NCBI GenBank assembly: GCA_029959085.1
Contig: JARWIR010000016.1
Span: 20,221,499-20,285,498, forward strand
From: Nemophila menziesii
Lineage: Eukaryota > Streptophyta > Magnoliopsida > Boraginales > Hydrophyllaceae
Direction: 5' to 3'
Length of the DNA: 64,000 nucleotides
The translations under genes were made by a program, and so were the position numbers. Under the pieces are notes generated by a model. The model saw only the letters and a list, made by a program, of their open reading frames with translations. It was not told the DNA's origin and made no database searches. Positions within the stretch are counted from its first letter, which is position 1. Every line of letters starts with the position of its first letter. Positions 35,903 to 47,355 of this stretch are shown one piece after another.

Positions 35903-37457
35903 TGGTGGGGGGAAATGTGGTATAAATAAACAAATAAATAAAGATAATAATAAAGGACACGCCCTTGACTACCACGAGAAACTCACTGCAAGTATTACAG
36001 ATCGTTTGGAAGTTTAGTTGATAAGAAAACTTCATTCGCAGGGATTTAATTCGTTAGATCTACTTGTATCTATAAGCGTAGATGAATTTAGATATTTAGA
36101 ATAAAATATAATAAGATGAAAAATGATCTTATGTGAAATAAACAAATAAGAATGCGAATGTAAGTCAGATAAATTAGGGTTACTAAGATAAGCCTATCTT
36201 ACTAAGTTGTTTTCTAACCTATAGGGTGAATTGAGCCTTATATATTAACCGGGATTCTAAATTCTACTAACCCCCGTCAGGGTGGACTTAGGAGCAATCT
36301 CTCCACTACTAGGGGACTTGGGTAAGGGGGCCCTGAGTAATGATCGGTGGTTAAATCAAACCTTTATGACTATCTAGTTAGGCAAGCCCGCCAGGATTAC
36401 TACCGTACACTAGACGATTATTTGGTGTTGTCAATAATTGAATCCCCCTTCCATGTGCTAACCCAATTACTAAGGATAGTCCTAAGATTGGCCAAATCTA
36501 AGGCTGGAAATAATAAGTCAAAGCACACAATACCAATATACGCCAAGCTCAAATCAATTAAAATAACAAATAGTACTATGGAATTTAAGACAAAATAATA
36601 ACCCAAATAATTAAGAGTAAAACTTACAAAATAAAAGTTTAGAAATATGGTAAAGCCACAAATCTATAGCTAATTACCCTAAATATAGAGAAGGAGAGAT
36701 GTAGAAGAGGAGTTTGTCACTCTCCAACTTTTTGCTTCTTGTCTTCCTCTACAGCTTAGCTTGCTTCTCTGGATGATAAACTTGATATCAAGGATTAAAA
36801 TTCAAGCAAAGACTAATATATGGCTTAGAACTGAGCAAGGACATGTTTAAAATAGTTAAAGAGTGTATTTATAGGTGTTTAGGAAGCCTTACTTTGGATT
36901 CTTAGTGTAGAAGACAAGTAATTGGACTCCTTTACCAAATCAAATTTGTAGCCCTAAAATATATAAAAGGTAATAAACTTTTGTTGTCTTGTTTTGGGAG
37001 TAACTTCTTCAATACTGATCTGATTGATGCGTTCTTTATATCGAAACTGATAGTCTCGGAAAGCTCTACACTTTTGCTTCAGACCATTCTTCCAAATACC
37101 GAGCCAATTTTGAGTTATGATCACTTTAGTAGACGTAGCCGCTGAAATTCATATTTACTTGGCAACTTTTCTTTTTCTATTTTATTTTTTCCTTCTTTTA
37201 TCTCCAATTTCCATCCTTATCTTCTTTCCTTTATCTCTTGGAATTGATTTGACATCTAATTAATTTCCATATATCTCTAAAGCTTCACATTAACACACAA
37301 ATTAAACCAAATATGCTCTAAAAATAATAATTCATCAAATCAATACAAGAAATAAGAAAATACTAAAATATAAGTAAAATTCGAGTACTGACTATCCTAA
37401 TACACCTAAAATAACGTCTCTAATATAAATTAAATCATCACAAATAGGGAGACATCA
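35903..37457 (-). repeat. Athila-type LTR, minus strand
   Basis: On the plus strand it starts TGGTGGGGGG and ends GGGAGACATCA. AGACCCCCAACTC, a reversed polypurine tract, follows at once at 37458. It is therefore the 3' LTR of a minus-strand element. It resembles the LTRs of 3790-12254. Only about 230 bp of that element's internal sequence remains (37458-37686). Confidence 0.8.
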
Positions 37458-38697
37458 AGACCCCCAACTCAAAGTTGTATCGTCCCGATACAATAAAGAT
37501 AAGAACAAAGGGAAGTCTCTAAATAAACACCTATGTCAATTAAGCACAGTGGAAAGAAGATAACAAAATATATAGAATAGACTCAAAGAAACTACTTAGA
37601 AAATTTCATGTAATATATTTACAAACTAAATTACTTGCACACTTGTCATGTCCAATCAACACGATTTGAATTCAAGATCAGATTAGTTTTTAGGAAAATG
37701 ATAGAGGCAGTTCTTTGATAGCCATTTGAAACGTTTTAGCTTTCTAACCCGTGATTAATTATATCCTTCTTAGCCATATTTTTAGCCTTTAATCCTTTCT
37801 TTTGTTGCCACGATATAAATCATATCCCCTTAGTTTATAGGACTTTCCATATGACCCGCACTTGAATCACATTCCTGAGACTTCCTGTCTTGAGCTTGAG
37901 TTTTGGGTGGTGGGTTTCGTGATGGGAAATTACATTGGGAGGGAATTTTTATGCGTTTGTATTTTATGCGCAATTATAGCTGATATATTATTTGTAACCA
38001 TTTGTCGGGATCTTTAAATGGAAAAAAAAGAAAAAAAGAAAAAATTTATAAGAAACGTGACCATTCACATCAAAATGATGGTCAGGGATATCTTACAAAA
38101 AAAGAAAGAAAAAATAAAAGAAAAAAAGTAAGTGACAAAGTGGAAGTTTTGGAATTCATCTATAGTGTTTATGGGGTTAATCTGGGGACACTAAATTAGT
38201 GCGTCGAATGGGTTGAGTGAGAACGTATTCGAGTGTAAACTCAAGCTCTTGGATAGTTTGTTGATGGTAAGTGAGGAGCGAGACAAAAGCTCGTTTCTGA
38301 TTTACCAAATATACATACCATACTGTCCTAAGCCTACGCTAAAAGCATAAAAGACTTCGTGATTCCTAGGTACATAGTGAATCAATAATTCAGCTAATAG
38401 GGAGTAAGCTAAGTGGAGCGTTGAAAGCAAGTGAGGATCGATGAACATCCTATAGCCACCATTATTAAGTGTAATCTTCTAGCATTGTGTATTTAATTTT
38501 CAATTGATATTATCTATGATCAATTTTGCATGATAGGTATATATGTGCATTAGTTCTTAAGTTATACTATATGAGATTTATTTTCAGTTGGGCTTTGGGT
38601 ATTTTTATTATTCCCTAGACTCTGCATTTTACGTCTCACCTAAGACCTTTATTTTTGTTTTACTTTGTCGGGACGAAAAAGGTTTGAGTTGGGGTCT
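37458..38697. other. Head-to-head internal fragments of two Athila-like elements
   Basis: 37458-37686 reads on the minus strand as the last part of an internal region (compare 10494-10722). From about 37687 the sequence switches to plus-strand internal 3' region (compare 9598 onward; GGCAGTTCTTTGATAGCC) and runs to a polypurine tract at 38683-38697. The switch is abrupt. Confidence 0.65.
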
Positions 38698-40210
38698 TGA
38701 TGTCTCCATTCTTTTGATAAATTTATGCCCTTATGAGAAAACATTTTAGGTAGAAATTGGACTTATTAGATAGACTTTTGAGCTTATTTTGTCATATTTC
38801 ATTTTTTTCCCTCGAAATTACACTAATTGCGTGTTTAGAGCTTTTATGCGTTAATTCCTTTGTTTTAGCATGAAGTTATTAGGTACATGGATGCTAAGGA
38901 GCACCAAGATGAGGCGGAGAAGTTAATTTTAAAGTCTTAGATCAGATGGAGAGGTCAAAAGAACCAAAAGTACCACTCAAAGAGTTGAAGAGGAGAATAA
39001 GAATCTGGAAAACTGTCACTTCTTGCTGATTTCGAGCCCCAACGGTACTGATTTAGGTTCGATTGTTCAAATGAAAAAGGTGCGCTTTTAGTTAGATCAA
39101 ATTGAGGACTGGAATCAAGTGATTGGACTTAAAACGCAAAAGTTACGCCTGTTTTACTGGAGTGTGTACACGCGATACGAGATTTACTAATTGGACTCAG
39201 GCCTTTATTCAATTAATTAAATAAAATAATGGCCCATTCCGAATTTACTTAGTATGATAAGCCAATTCGACCTCATTTTATAGCACCTTTCATATTTTCC
39301 AACTTTCAGAATACAACAAAGATGCTTTCTCCAACAACAACTCAAATCAATTCCTCTATCTAGGTTTTAATTCTGTTTTTAGGAAAATGTATTCTATTAA
39401 TTTCCTTTCTGTATTTAATTTTAGTATGAGCTAAATTTCTAAATACTTGAGAATCGTTTAATGAGTTAAGCCCTAGTTCATTTATTTTAGTATTTTCATA
39501 ATTGGGATTATCTTAATTTAATTCAAGTTAGGTTATCATATTGTTTATTAGTTCATGCTTGTTTACTAATTTTAATTGAGCCGGGAATTAGAATTAGATT
39601 ATAGTGATTAGGCTATTCACTAGTGGCGGTGATCACCTTGGCAGGGGTTTAATGACTGGACTAATTAATAGACGTGTGATATTCGACAATGATTCTGTAT
39701 GGGCTTGACTAACCGCGTAGCCAATTTGGTTAAAAACTTAATCATCTGAACATTGCTTATCGCCCTGACAGGGTTTGTAATACTGTAAAATGGCTCCTAA
39801 GTCTATCCTGGCAGAAGTTAGGAGATTGTAGAGTCCCGACTGATATAGAATTACCAACTTGTCCCTTAAACAAAAGCACTAAATGTATGAATTTAGGTGG
39901 ATCCCTAGCGAGACTCAAGTATAGCTCTCATCTTTGCGTCTACTCCTTTTAGTCTTTAATTTATTTAATTTTATTAATTTATTTCCTTGTGTTTAGCAGT
40001 TTATTAATTGAAAATAAAATAAATATATCTTTTGTCTTTTATTTTTCGTACTTGCAATTACTTCTACTTATCTTTTGAACACATTGGTTAAACCTGCGCA
40101 ATCCCTGAGAACAAAATCCCTTATATCTATCTATTACTTGGAACGACCCATAGACTTGCGGTTAGTTGGTCCTCCTATTGTTGATTTTTATCACACCCCA
40201 GTACCCACCA
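38698..40210 (+). repeat. Athila-type LTR, plus strand
   Basis: Starts TGATGTCTCC after a polypurine tract and ends CACCCCAGTACCCACCA at 40210. It is followed directly by the tail of a different but related LTR. Its end (ATCTATTACTTGGAACGACC) resembles that of the solo LTR at 18435-19991 and of the LTR cut at 35902. Confidence 0.7.
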
Positions 40211-40578
40211 AGAGGATTATAGAATCCCGACTACTTATATTTTGTTCAATTCATCCTTATAATTAGAATATCGTCTTAGTAAGATAAGTGCATACTAGAA
40301 ACCCTAATTTATTATCTTTTGCATTCTTATTTAATTATTCGTGCTATAATAGATTTATCTTATTTTATCTTTTGATCTAAAAATCTAAATTCATCTACGG
40401 TTATATTAAACACAAGTTTAAGTAACTACCTAAATCCAGAAAACAAACTCTTGCTTATTTAATATTACTTGCAAACAATCCGCGCACTTGCGGAGAGTTT
40501 CTCGTGGATTTTCCAAGGTGTGTGTGCCTTTATTATCTTTTATTATCTGTTTTATTTATCACACCTTTGGGCCCACCA
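40211..40578 (+). repeat. Tail of the 5' LTR of the second deleted element
   Basis: GAGGATTATAGAATCCCGAC onward matches the end of the LTR at 45620-47355 (from about 47022). It finishes GGGCCCACCA directly before a primer-binding site. The first four fifths of this LTR are missing, replaced by the LTR at 38698-40210. Confidence 0.75.
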
Positions 40579-40699
40579 AGTTTTTGGCGCCGCAACCGGA
40601 TATTTTATAGTTTGTTATTGTGTTTATTTAGTGTATAAGATTTTATTTATTTTCAGTTTTACGTGTTTATGTTTAGTCTTTTTTTGCGTTCCATAGGTA

Positions 40700-41822
40700 T
40701 GGAAATTTTCTTGCATCATTGCGTCTGCCATCTCATCCACAAGAAGGTACGAATGAATGGAAAGATACTCTTGAAGCAAAGATCGATATGCACCACCAAA
40801 ATCAAGCTATGGAGCAGAGATTAATGCAACTCACTACAATTATTTAACAATTACAACAAGATTCATCTATGAAATTGGGTCAAGATACGAATACTAATGA
40901 TAAGGCCATTCAAACTAGCGATAACAATATTGGTAGCTTAGATGAGGTAATTGTCAAGGATCAAGATAAATAAGAAGATGAGAAAGATGGTGAGAAAGAG
41001 CTTGAAAAAGAGTTTGAAAAAGAGTTTGAAAAAGAGATAAGAGAAAGAAGAGAGAGATGCACAGAAGGTGCAAGAAGAAGAGAGTAAGGTATAGGCGCCG
41101 CCTCCACATCGACTATCACCACCATTTTCGGATGAAGATGAACTATTTCGATCACTTGGGCGTTGTTTCCAGTTTATCCTGACGTCTCTACGAACGTCTT
41201 GTACTTGAAGAAGAGCCCAAAAAGAGGCAGTTGCACCAAAGGCACAACAAAATAATGGGGTTGAATCGCCTTCGGGTACATCTAGTGAAGTGGAAAATCT
41301 GAAAGAGATAGAACCAATCAAGTTTCACTTGGACGAGGTAACAACTAAAGATTGGGTTGGTGAGGATGAGGTTGAAGATGAAGCTACAATAAGTGCAGTG
41401 GAATTTCCAACAATAGAACCGACTAAGCTTAAATTAGACAATGTGACAATCAAAGATGGGGTTTAAGAGGTTGGAAAAGAGTTAGTTGTTGCATCAAGGG
41501 TGCAAGAGACGAATAAGGTGGAGTCATCTCCTCCACATCTGCTTGTATCACCACCATATATACTAATAATTACATATCCTAAGGGTTATATCGAGTCCGA
41601 GACATTCTATATTTTGGGTAAGAAGCACGAGGAGCCACCTAAGGTCCCAACAATATGAGTTGTGACCAAGGAGGTAAAAAATAAGATCTGCCACAAACCC
41701 GTGGAGAAGAGAATTGAAAATGAGTTTGAAGTTGGTGACGAGGTGGCTTGGAAAGGCGCCAAGCAAGAGAATAGAACACGAAGACTCAAGAATTCATGGA
41801 TGGCTCCGTTTTTTGTTACAAG
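40700..41822 (+). pseudogene. gag-end / protease-end / integrase-tail remnant
   Basis: Begins in the gag coiled-coil region (EQRLMQLTTII near 40810, matching VMRLTTII of the first element) with the whole capsid part missing. An acidic repeat (EKEFEKEFEKE near 41000) and a charged linker follow. Then ESETFYILGKK (near 41590) corresponds to DSETFYVSGKK at the protease end of the first element. VVTKE and EVGDEVAWKG follow in the same frame after one TGA, then SWMAPFFVTS, where the hAT-like element interrupts. The fusion order is the same as at 7380-7707. Confidence 0.72.
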
Positions 41823-42534
41823 TAGGGGTGAGCAAATGAAAACTAGAAAAACAAACCGAACCAAAAAACTAGAAAAAACCAAACCAAAAAAACAAAAAAC
41901 CAAATAACCGAAAGGTTCGGTTTTCAATTTTCAAAATCCAAAATTTTTTGGTTCAGTTTGGTTTACTACGCAGAAATCGAATAAAAAAAAACGATTAAAA
42001 ACCAAACAGACGAAGGAAAAAAATAGGGAATGTGGAAAAATATTTATAAGAATTATATGGGAGAAAATTTAGTTGAGAATTTATCATATATGTGAATTTT
42101 TTTTGTTTTACTATTTGATGGTAATATTAGTGAGAATTTTTTCATATATCATTTAAAATTATATTAGTAAGTATCTACTTGATTGATTTTATTAATCATG
42201 ATTGAATAAATTCGGAACTATTAGTTCTAATTTTATATGTTTAGACATTATTGTAAATTAAGTTAATTGTTATTAGAAGAAACATAATTGTATTAGAATA
42301 TTAGTCGTTATTGGACAATGTATTTCAAAATATGGTATGATAGAGTATTGGTCAAGCATCCAAATTTGTAGCGAACCAAAAACCGCACCGAAACGAACAT
42401 CCAGAACCAAAAACCAAACGTGAAACCGAATGCGAACCATGCGGTTTGATTTGTAAATTGTTAAAAACCGAGATATTTGGTTTGGTTCCGGTTTTGGCCA
42501 AAAACCAAAATGAACCAAACCATTCTCACCCCTA
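41823..42534. mobile_element. hAT-like non-autonomous element, 712 bp, with perfect 8-bp target duplication
   Basis: Ends TAGGGGTGAGCA and TTCTCACCCCTA are inverted. GTTACAAG occurs on both sides (41815-41822 and 42535-42542), an 8-bp duplication characteristic of hAT elements. Both ends carry AACCGAACCAAAA-type repeats. No protein is encoded. It sits inside the integrase tail of the second deleted Athila-like element, so it arrived later. Confidence 0.88.
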
Positions 42535-42542
42535 GTTACAAG

Positions 42543-45500
42543 AGTTGTTTTGGGAAAACAAATTGAAAATCGTGCTAAGAGAGATTATAAGTTTGGATAG
42601 TAGATGTGCACAGCCTCACCCGCTACTGGGGAGGCTATATAATCAAGTGATAATCGAGGTAACACATCGAACTTTAAATGACGCTAAAAACAGAATTGCT
42701 TTCTTGGAGACAACCCACATTTTTTAATGTTTTTATAGCTTAGTTTTTGTTTAGATTAGTTGTTTATAATAAATATTGTAGTAATGAGGAAGGTCTAGTT
42801 GATTTCGATGTGCTGGTAATGCAAAAGATGAGTTTGGGTGAGTTTTATGAAGAATTTTGTGCTCCCAGCTATTCCCAACGATATCCCGGACCTACGGGAG
42901 GGGGGTATACCACTCGAAAAACGTCATGACAGTATGGAAAATTAAGGTTTTGGCTGACACTCGAGCGGTATGCCGCCCAGTACAGATACCAGTGATTCGC
43001 GAACACTATGATATCTATCTTTGAAGGACCATAACTTTTGCACACGAGATTTGAATTTAGTGATTTAGGAGGCCATGGAAAGCTTTGGAAATTGTATACA
43101 ACTTTCGTTCAGGACACTTTCCTTAATAACAGATGTATCAAGGTGAAATTAACCTAGAAAAAAGGGATGTCAAGAAAGGCTAGAAATTTTGACCATTCAC
43201 GGAAGGGTCATGACGGTAGTGACCACGATTCAAGGTTAGAATGTTAGAAGACCAACCGGTATACCAGCCCCATGGGCGGCATATCGGCCCATAAATTGTG
43301 TCGAAATTCTCGACACCCCGTGTCACAGTCCAACAAAGGATGAATAAGCAGGAGCAGCATACCGATACCAACTCCATGGGCGACATATGATGGTGCGAGA
43401 CGTGACTAAACCAAGAAGAAGAGGTAAGAACAAAAATAACAATTCATAAACCTTTTTCTCCTCTAAGCATCCAAACTCCATTAAAGCTTCACCAAACCTT
43501 CACCTCACATCAAAACAACACCAAATCACCATAAATTTATATCCAAATCCTTTGTTACACTCCAACAAATAATATTTATCCACCCAAATCATTCCAAAAC
43601 ACCTAAAAATCAAGAATCAAAATCCAAAATTTTCCAAAACCTTTTTCCAATTTTCTTAAACTTTTCTCACCTAAGCAAGATTCCATCATACACACACAAA
43701 GAAACATTATCCTTACAACTTTCTTAAATAATACCCTATTCACCCAAATCAAGGGGTAATTCCAAGAGTGGTCCAACTTTGAGTTGGAGGTCAAAAGATA
43801 TGATGAAACAAAAGAAAACACTATCTAGTGCAGGGAGATGGAGAAGAATCAAAGTAAGGTATCAAGTAAGATCAAGAAGGGCACCTTCACATGAGAGGGT
43901 GTTTAAGAAATAAATTGGAGAAGGAAAGATCAAAATATCTCTAGAGTTGCATGATTGATTGGGATAGAGCACTCTAAAAGGTAAGAGAATGCGAATATTG
44001 GTGATACGAGAAACTTACATACAAGAAAAGCACTACACCCTATTTTGGGTATTGATCATGCAAGGTAATAGCCTCGAGAGTATGTTTTCTTGCTTCCTTA
44101 CAATCTTTCATTATTTGCAATATATGTGGTAGTTTTTAATTTTTTATCAAGTCTGTTTCGAGTCGTGGGGACAAGCCTCATTTTTTTAGTTGGGGATGTG
44201 GGTATTCGTTATCCCTCATCTCCATTTTATGTGATTTGCTATTTTTAGGTAAAATTAAATTTTTTTAAGAGATGAAATTAGATATAGAATGTGTATAATT
44301 GCCTTAAAGCATAAACTTTAGTGAGATAATGATATAGAAGTAATTTGTTTATGAATTAGTTGTATTGTATGCTTTGAAGTATGAACATGAAAACACACCT
44401 TAATATAAAGAAGGGATTAGTAAGCAATGCAGTAGAAGTAAGTTTGATCTTAGGGCGCCTCGAGGGGTGTGTAGGTTGTGAGATCTGAGCTAGTTGATAA
44501 ACCCATTTAATGAATGTGTTCCAGAGGTGAGAAAGTTGAAATTTCATAGTTTAGAAAGTGATTAAGGCGGTTCTTTGATAAGCCTTTTGTTTCCTTTTAG
44601 CTTGTTTGTCCATTATTTATTGAATTAGTATCCATATTAGACCCTTTCAGCCTTTCTAAAGCCTTTAATTATCCATATTATATTCCATACCACTTAGATT
44701 ATAGGACTTTTCCATATGACCCGCACTCGAATGGCAATGCTTAGACAGTCGTTTTAGAGCTTGAGTTTGGGGTGGTGTATACGGTTATGTGAAACACTTT
44801 TGTGGGTTTTTAAGCTTATGTAAATGTTCTGGTGACGATGACTCACTATTCTTATTGTCACATTTTTCTGAGGTAAAAGAAAGAAAAAGAAAGAAAAAGA
44901 AAGAAAAAAGTATTGAAAGTAAATATGTTGAGTAAGATTTTACATGACATCTCACCTAAAATATAAGAGTCATAGCTAACTTAAAAAAGAAACTTGATAT
45001 GAAAAAGAATGAATGAAATTGGAGCGGCAAAGTGAAATTCTTATGCGATCATCTTAGTTTATATTGGGTTATTGGGGATGCGAATTAAGTGCATCAAATC
45101 TTGGGTTGAGTGAGAACATTTATGAGAGTAACTCAAGCTCATGGGAGATTTGTTGATGGCTAGTGAGGAGATAGACAAAATCTCACTCTACATTATCCAA
45201 ATATACAATCCTACCGTTTATAAGCCTAACATTACACCTTAAAGACCTAATAATTCTTAAATTTGTGATCTAGAAACAATTGAACCAAAATAGAGTAGTT
45301 AGATGGATCAATGGAGACTGTGTTAGGATAAATGAACAATCTATAGCCTCCATATCAAACTAAGTGAAAGACATATCCTTCGTGCATTGCAAAGCTAATA
45401 TAATCTTGAAATTTAACGCGTCGATTGTTATTAACATAAGTGTATATATGATTAAGTTTGTAAATATTATTACATGAAACTTGCTATGTAGTTGCTTTAG

Positions 45501-45604
45501 TACTATTATTTACTTTCTTTCTCTCCACATGCTTAATTGATTTAGTTTATATTTTTAAAGACTTCCTTATGTTCTTAATTCTTATTGTGTCGGGACGACA
45601 CAAC
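42543..45604 (+). other. Non-coding 3' internal region of second deleted element
   Basis: Starts with the end of the integrase tail (about 42543-42660) and continues like 7700-10706. It has palindrome variants at 42880-43395, a CA/CT-rich leader near 43440-43620, polypurine-like motifs near 43778, 44187 and 44760, and an A-rich GAAAAAGAAA repeat at 44876-44908. No convincing protein. Confidence 0.65.
42880..43395 (+). repeat. CGGTATACC-type palindrome cluster, diverged
   Basis: Variants include GGGGTATACCACTCG, GAGCGGTATGCCGCCC, CCGGTATACCAGCCC, GGCGGCATATCGGCC and GCATACCGATACC. They lie in the same relative place as the cluster at 7925-8200, just after the integrase tail. Confidence 0.65.
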
Positions 45605-45619
45605 TTTGAGTTGGGGTCT

Positions 45620-47355
45620 AGACGTCTCCATATTTTTGATAAAATAATCTTTTTATGAGACATCATTTTAACTTTATCATGTGCTTAGCTGAGAGGTTTT
45701 TCACTATTATTTCTTAGGCCATGTTTGGTTTGTGAAAATATTTTCCATTTTTGTCTTTGAATATATTTTAGAAAATGATTTTTGTTTTCTTTTTCAATAT
45801 TTTTATAAAATATGGAAAACGTCAATTTCACGTTCTCCAATATAGCATCGTTTTCATTTGATTTTACAGAAATATGTTTCAAGTTTTTAGTAGCCAAACA
45901 CGTTTTTATTAGTATTTTGAAAGATATAGAAAATGATAATAGAAATACCCATTATTTTCACAAACCAGACGGGACTTTGTTTCTCGATTTTTGCATTGTT
46001 TTGGAGGTTTGATACTTTTAGAGCATTTTTTGTATAATTTGTGTTAAATGTGAAGCTCTTAGGTACAATGATGATATTAGATGTCAAATCAATGTTAAGG
46101 AAGGAAAGAAGATCCAAGACGAAATTGAGAGTTGAAAGTAAAGAAGTTGATTCTGAAAAGTACAAAAGCTGCCAAAAGCCGTTGGCCAGATTTAGAGACG
46201 TGTAGTATTTTCACTACTACGGAAAATAGATAGAGATTTTAAAGAATACATCAAGAAAGGTGTTTGAATTGCGGTCACGTGGCCACTAGAATTAAGTGAT
46301 TTGGAGATGTAAAGAACGAGTTATGATTTTTACAAACTTTATGGGCCAACCAGTCCATTCAAGGAAAACGAGTCTGAGTTGGATTAGGACTCCAAATCCT
46401 AATCCATGACTTATATTTTGTCAAACACCTATATAATATCAGTATGTGATCTTAGAAACTTGTCCTTGCCTTCATATCCTTCATAGCCTTCATATTATCA
46501 TCTTAGAGAGAGAGAGAGAGAGAGAGAGAGCAAGTCGACCGAGAGAAGAAGCAACAAAACTGAAGCATCACATCATCAATTATGTATATCTCCTTCTCTA
46601 TAATTAGGGTAATTGGCTAAGATGTCTGGCTTAGCCATATTTCTAAGCTTTTATCTTTAGTCTTATTTATGAATTAATTGGGGTTATTATTCAGTATAAA
46701 CCCAAGACTACTATTTTGGTAATTAAATTGTTTTAAGCTTGGCTTTATAATTGTATTTTGTGTTTGCCTTTATTCCAAACCTAGCCTTGATCATGATAGG
46801 ATTGCTTTTAGTAATTAGGATTGTTATCCTGACTGGGGATTCAATTTCTTAAAACAACACATAATCGTCTAGTGTGTGTAATGATCCTGACGGGCTTGCC
46901 TAACTAGATAGTCATTAGGGATAGATTTAATCACCAATCATTGCGCAAGGTCCCCTTACCCAAGTCCCTTGGTAGTGTTGAGGTTGCCTTCTAAGTTACC
47001 TTGACGGTAGTTAGGAGGATTATAGAATCCCGACTACTTATATATTGCTCAATTCATCCTTCTAATTAAAATAGCGTCTTAGTAAGATAGATGCATACTA
47101 GTAACCCTAAGTTATTATATTTTGCATTCTTATTTAATTATTCGCGCTATACGTATATTTATCTTATTTTATCTTTTAATCAAATTATCTAAAATATCTA
47201 CGCTTATATTAAACACAAGTTTAAGCTAACTACCTATATCCCTGAGAACAAAATCTTACTTGCGAACGATCTGTGCACTTGTAGAGAGTTTCTTGTGAAT
47301 TTCCAGAGGTTGTGTTTTTATTATTTGTTTATTTATCACACCTTTGGGCCCATCA
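45620..47355 (+). repeat. 3' LTR of second deleted element
   Basis: Follows the polypurine tract TTTGAGTTGGGGTCT. The first bases have mutated from TGATG to AGACG. It ends GGGCCCATCA at 47355. It contains a MITE-like insertion (45717-45973) and an (AG)n microsatellite (46505-46530). Confidence 0.8.
45717..45973. mobile_element. MITE-like element inside the LTR
   Basis: Left end GGCCATGTTTGGTTTGTG and right end CACAAACCAGACGGG are imperfect inverted repeats, and the block interrupts LTR sequence. A target duplication is not clear. Confidence 0.5.

Larger units (their letters stand above)
40211..47355 (+). mobile_element. Second internally deleted Athila-like element (5' LTR truncated)
   Basis: Order: LTR tail, primer site TGGCGCCGCAACCGGA at 40585, gag C-terminal remnant, end of protease, integrase tail interrupted by a hAT-like element, GC-rich palindromes, long non-coding 3' region, polypurine tract (45605-45619) and 3' LTR (45620-47355). 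RT, RNase H and the integrase core are absent, as in the element at 3790-12254. No target duplication can be read because the left side is rearranged. Confidence 0.8.

Noticed and set aside
40938..41321. 127-codon minus-strand frame rich in F, S and L
   Set aside because: Antisense of the acidic EKEFEKE region of the gag remnant.
41662..41907. 81-codon plus-strand frame ending in KKQKTK
   Set aside because: The first part is the integrase tail; the last part is read-through into the hAT-like element and has no independent meaning.
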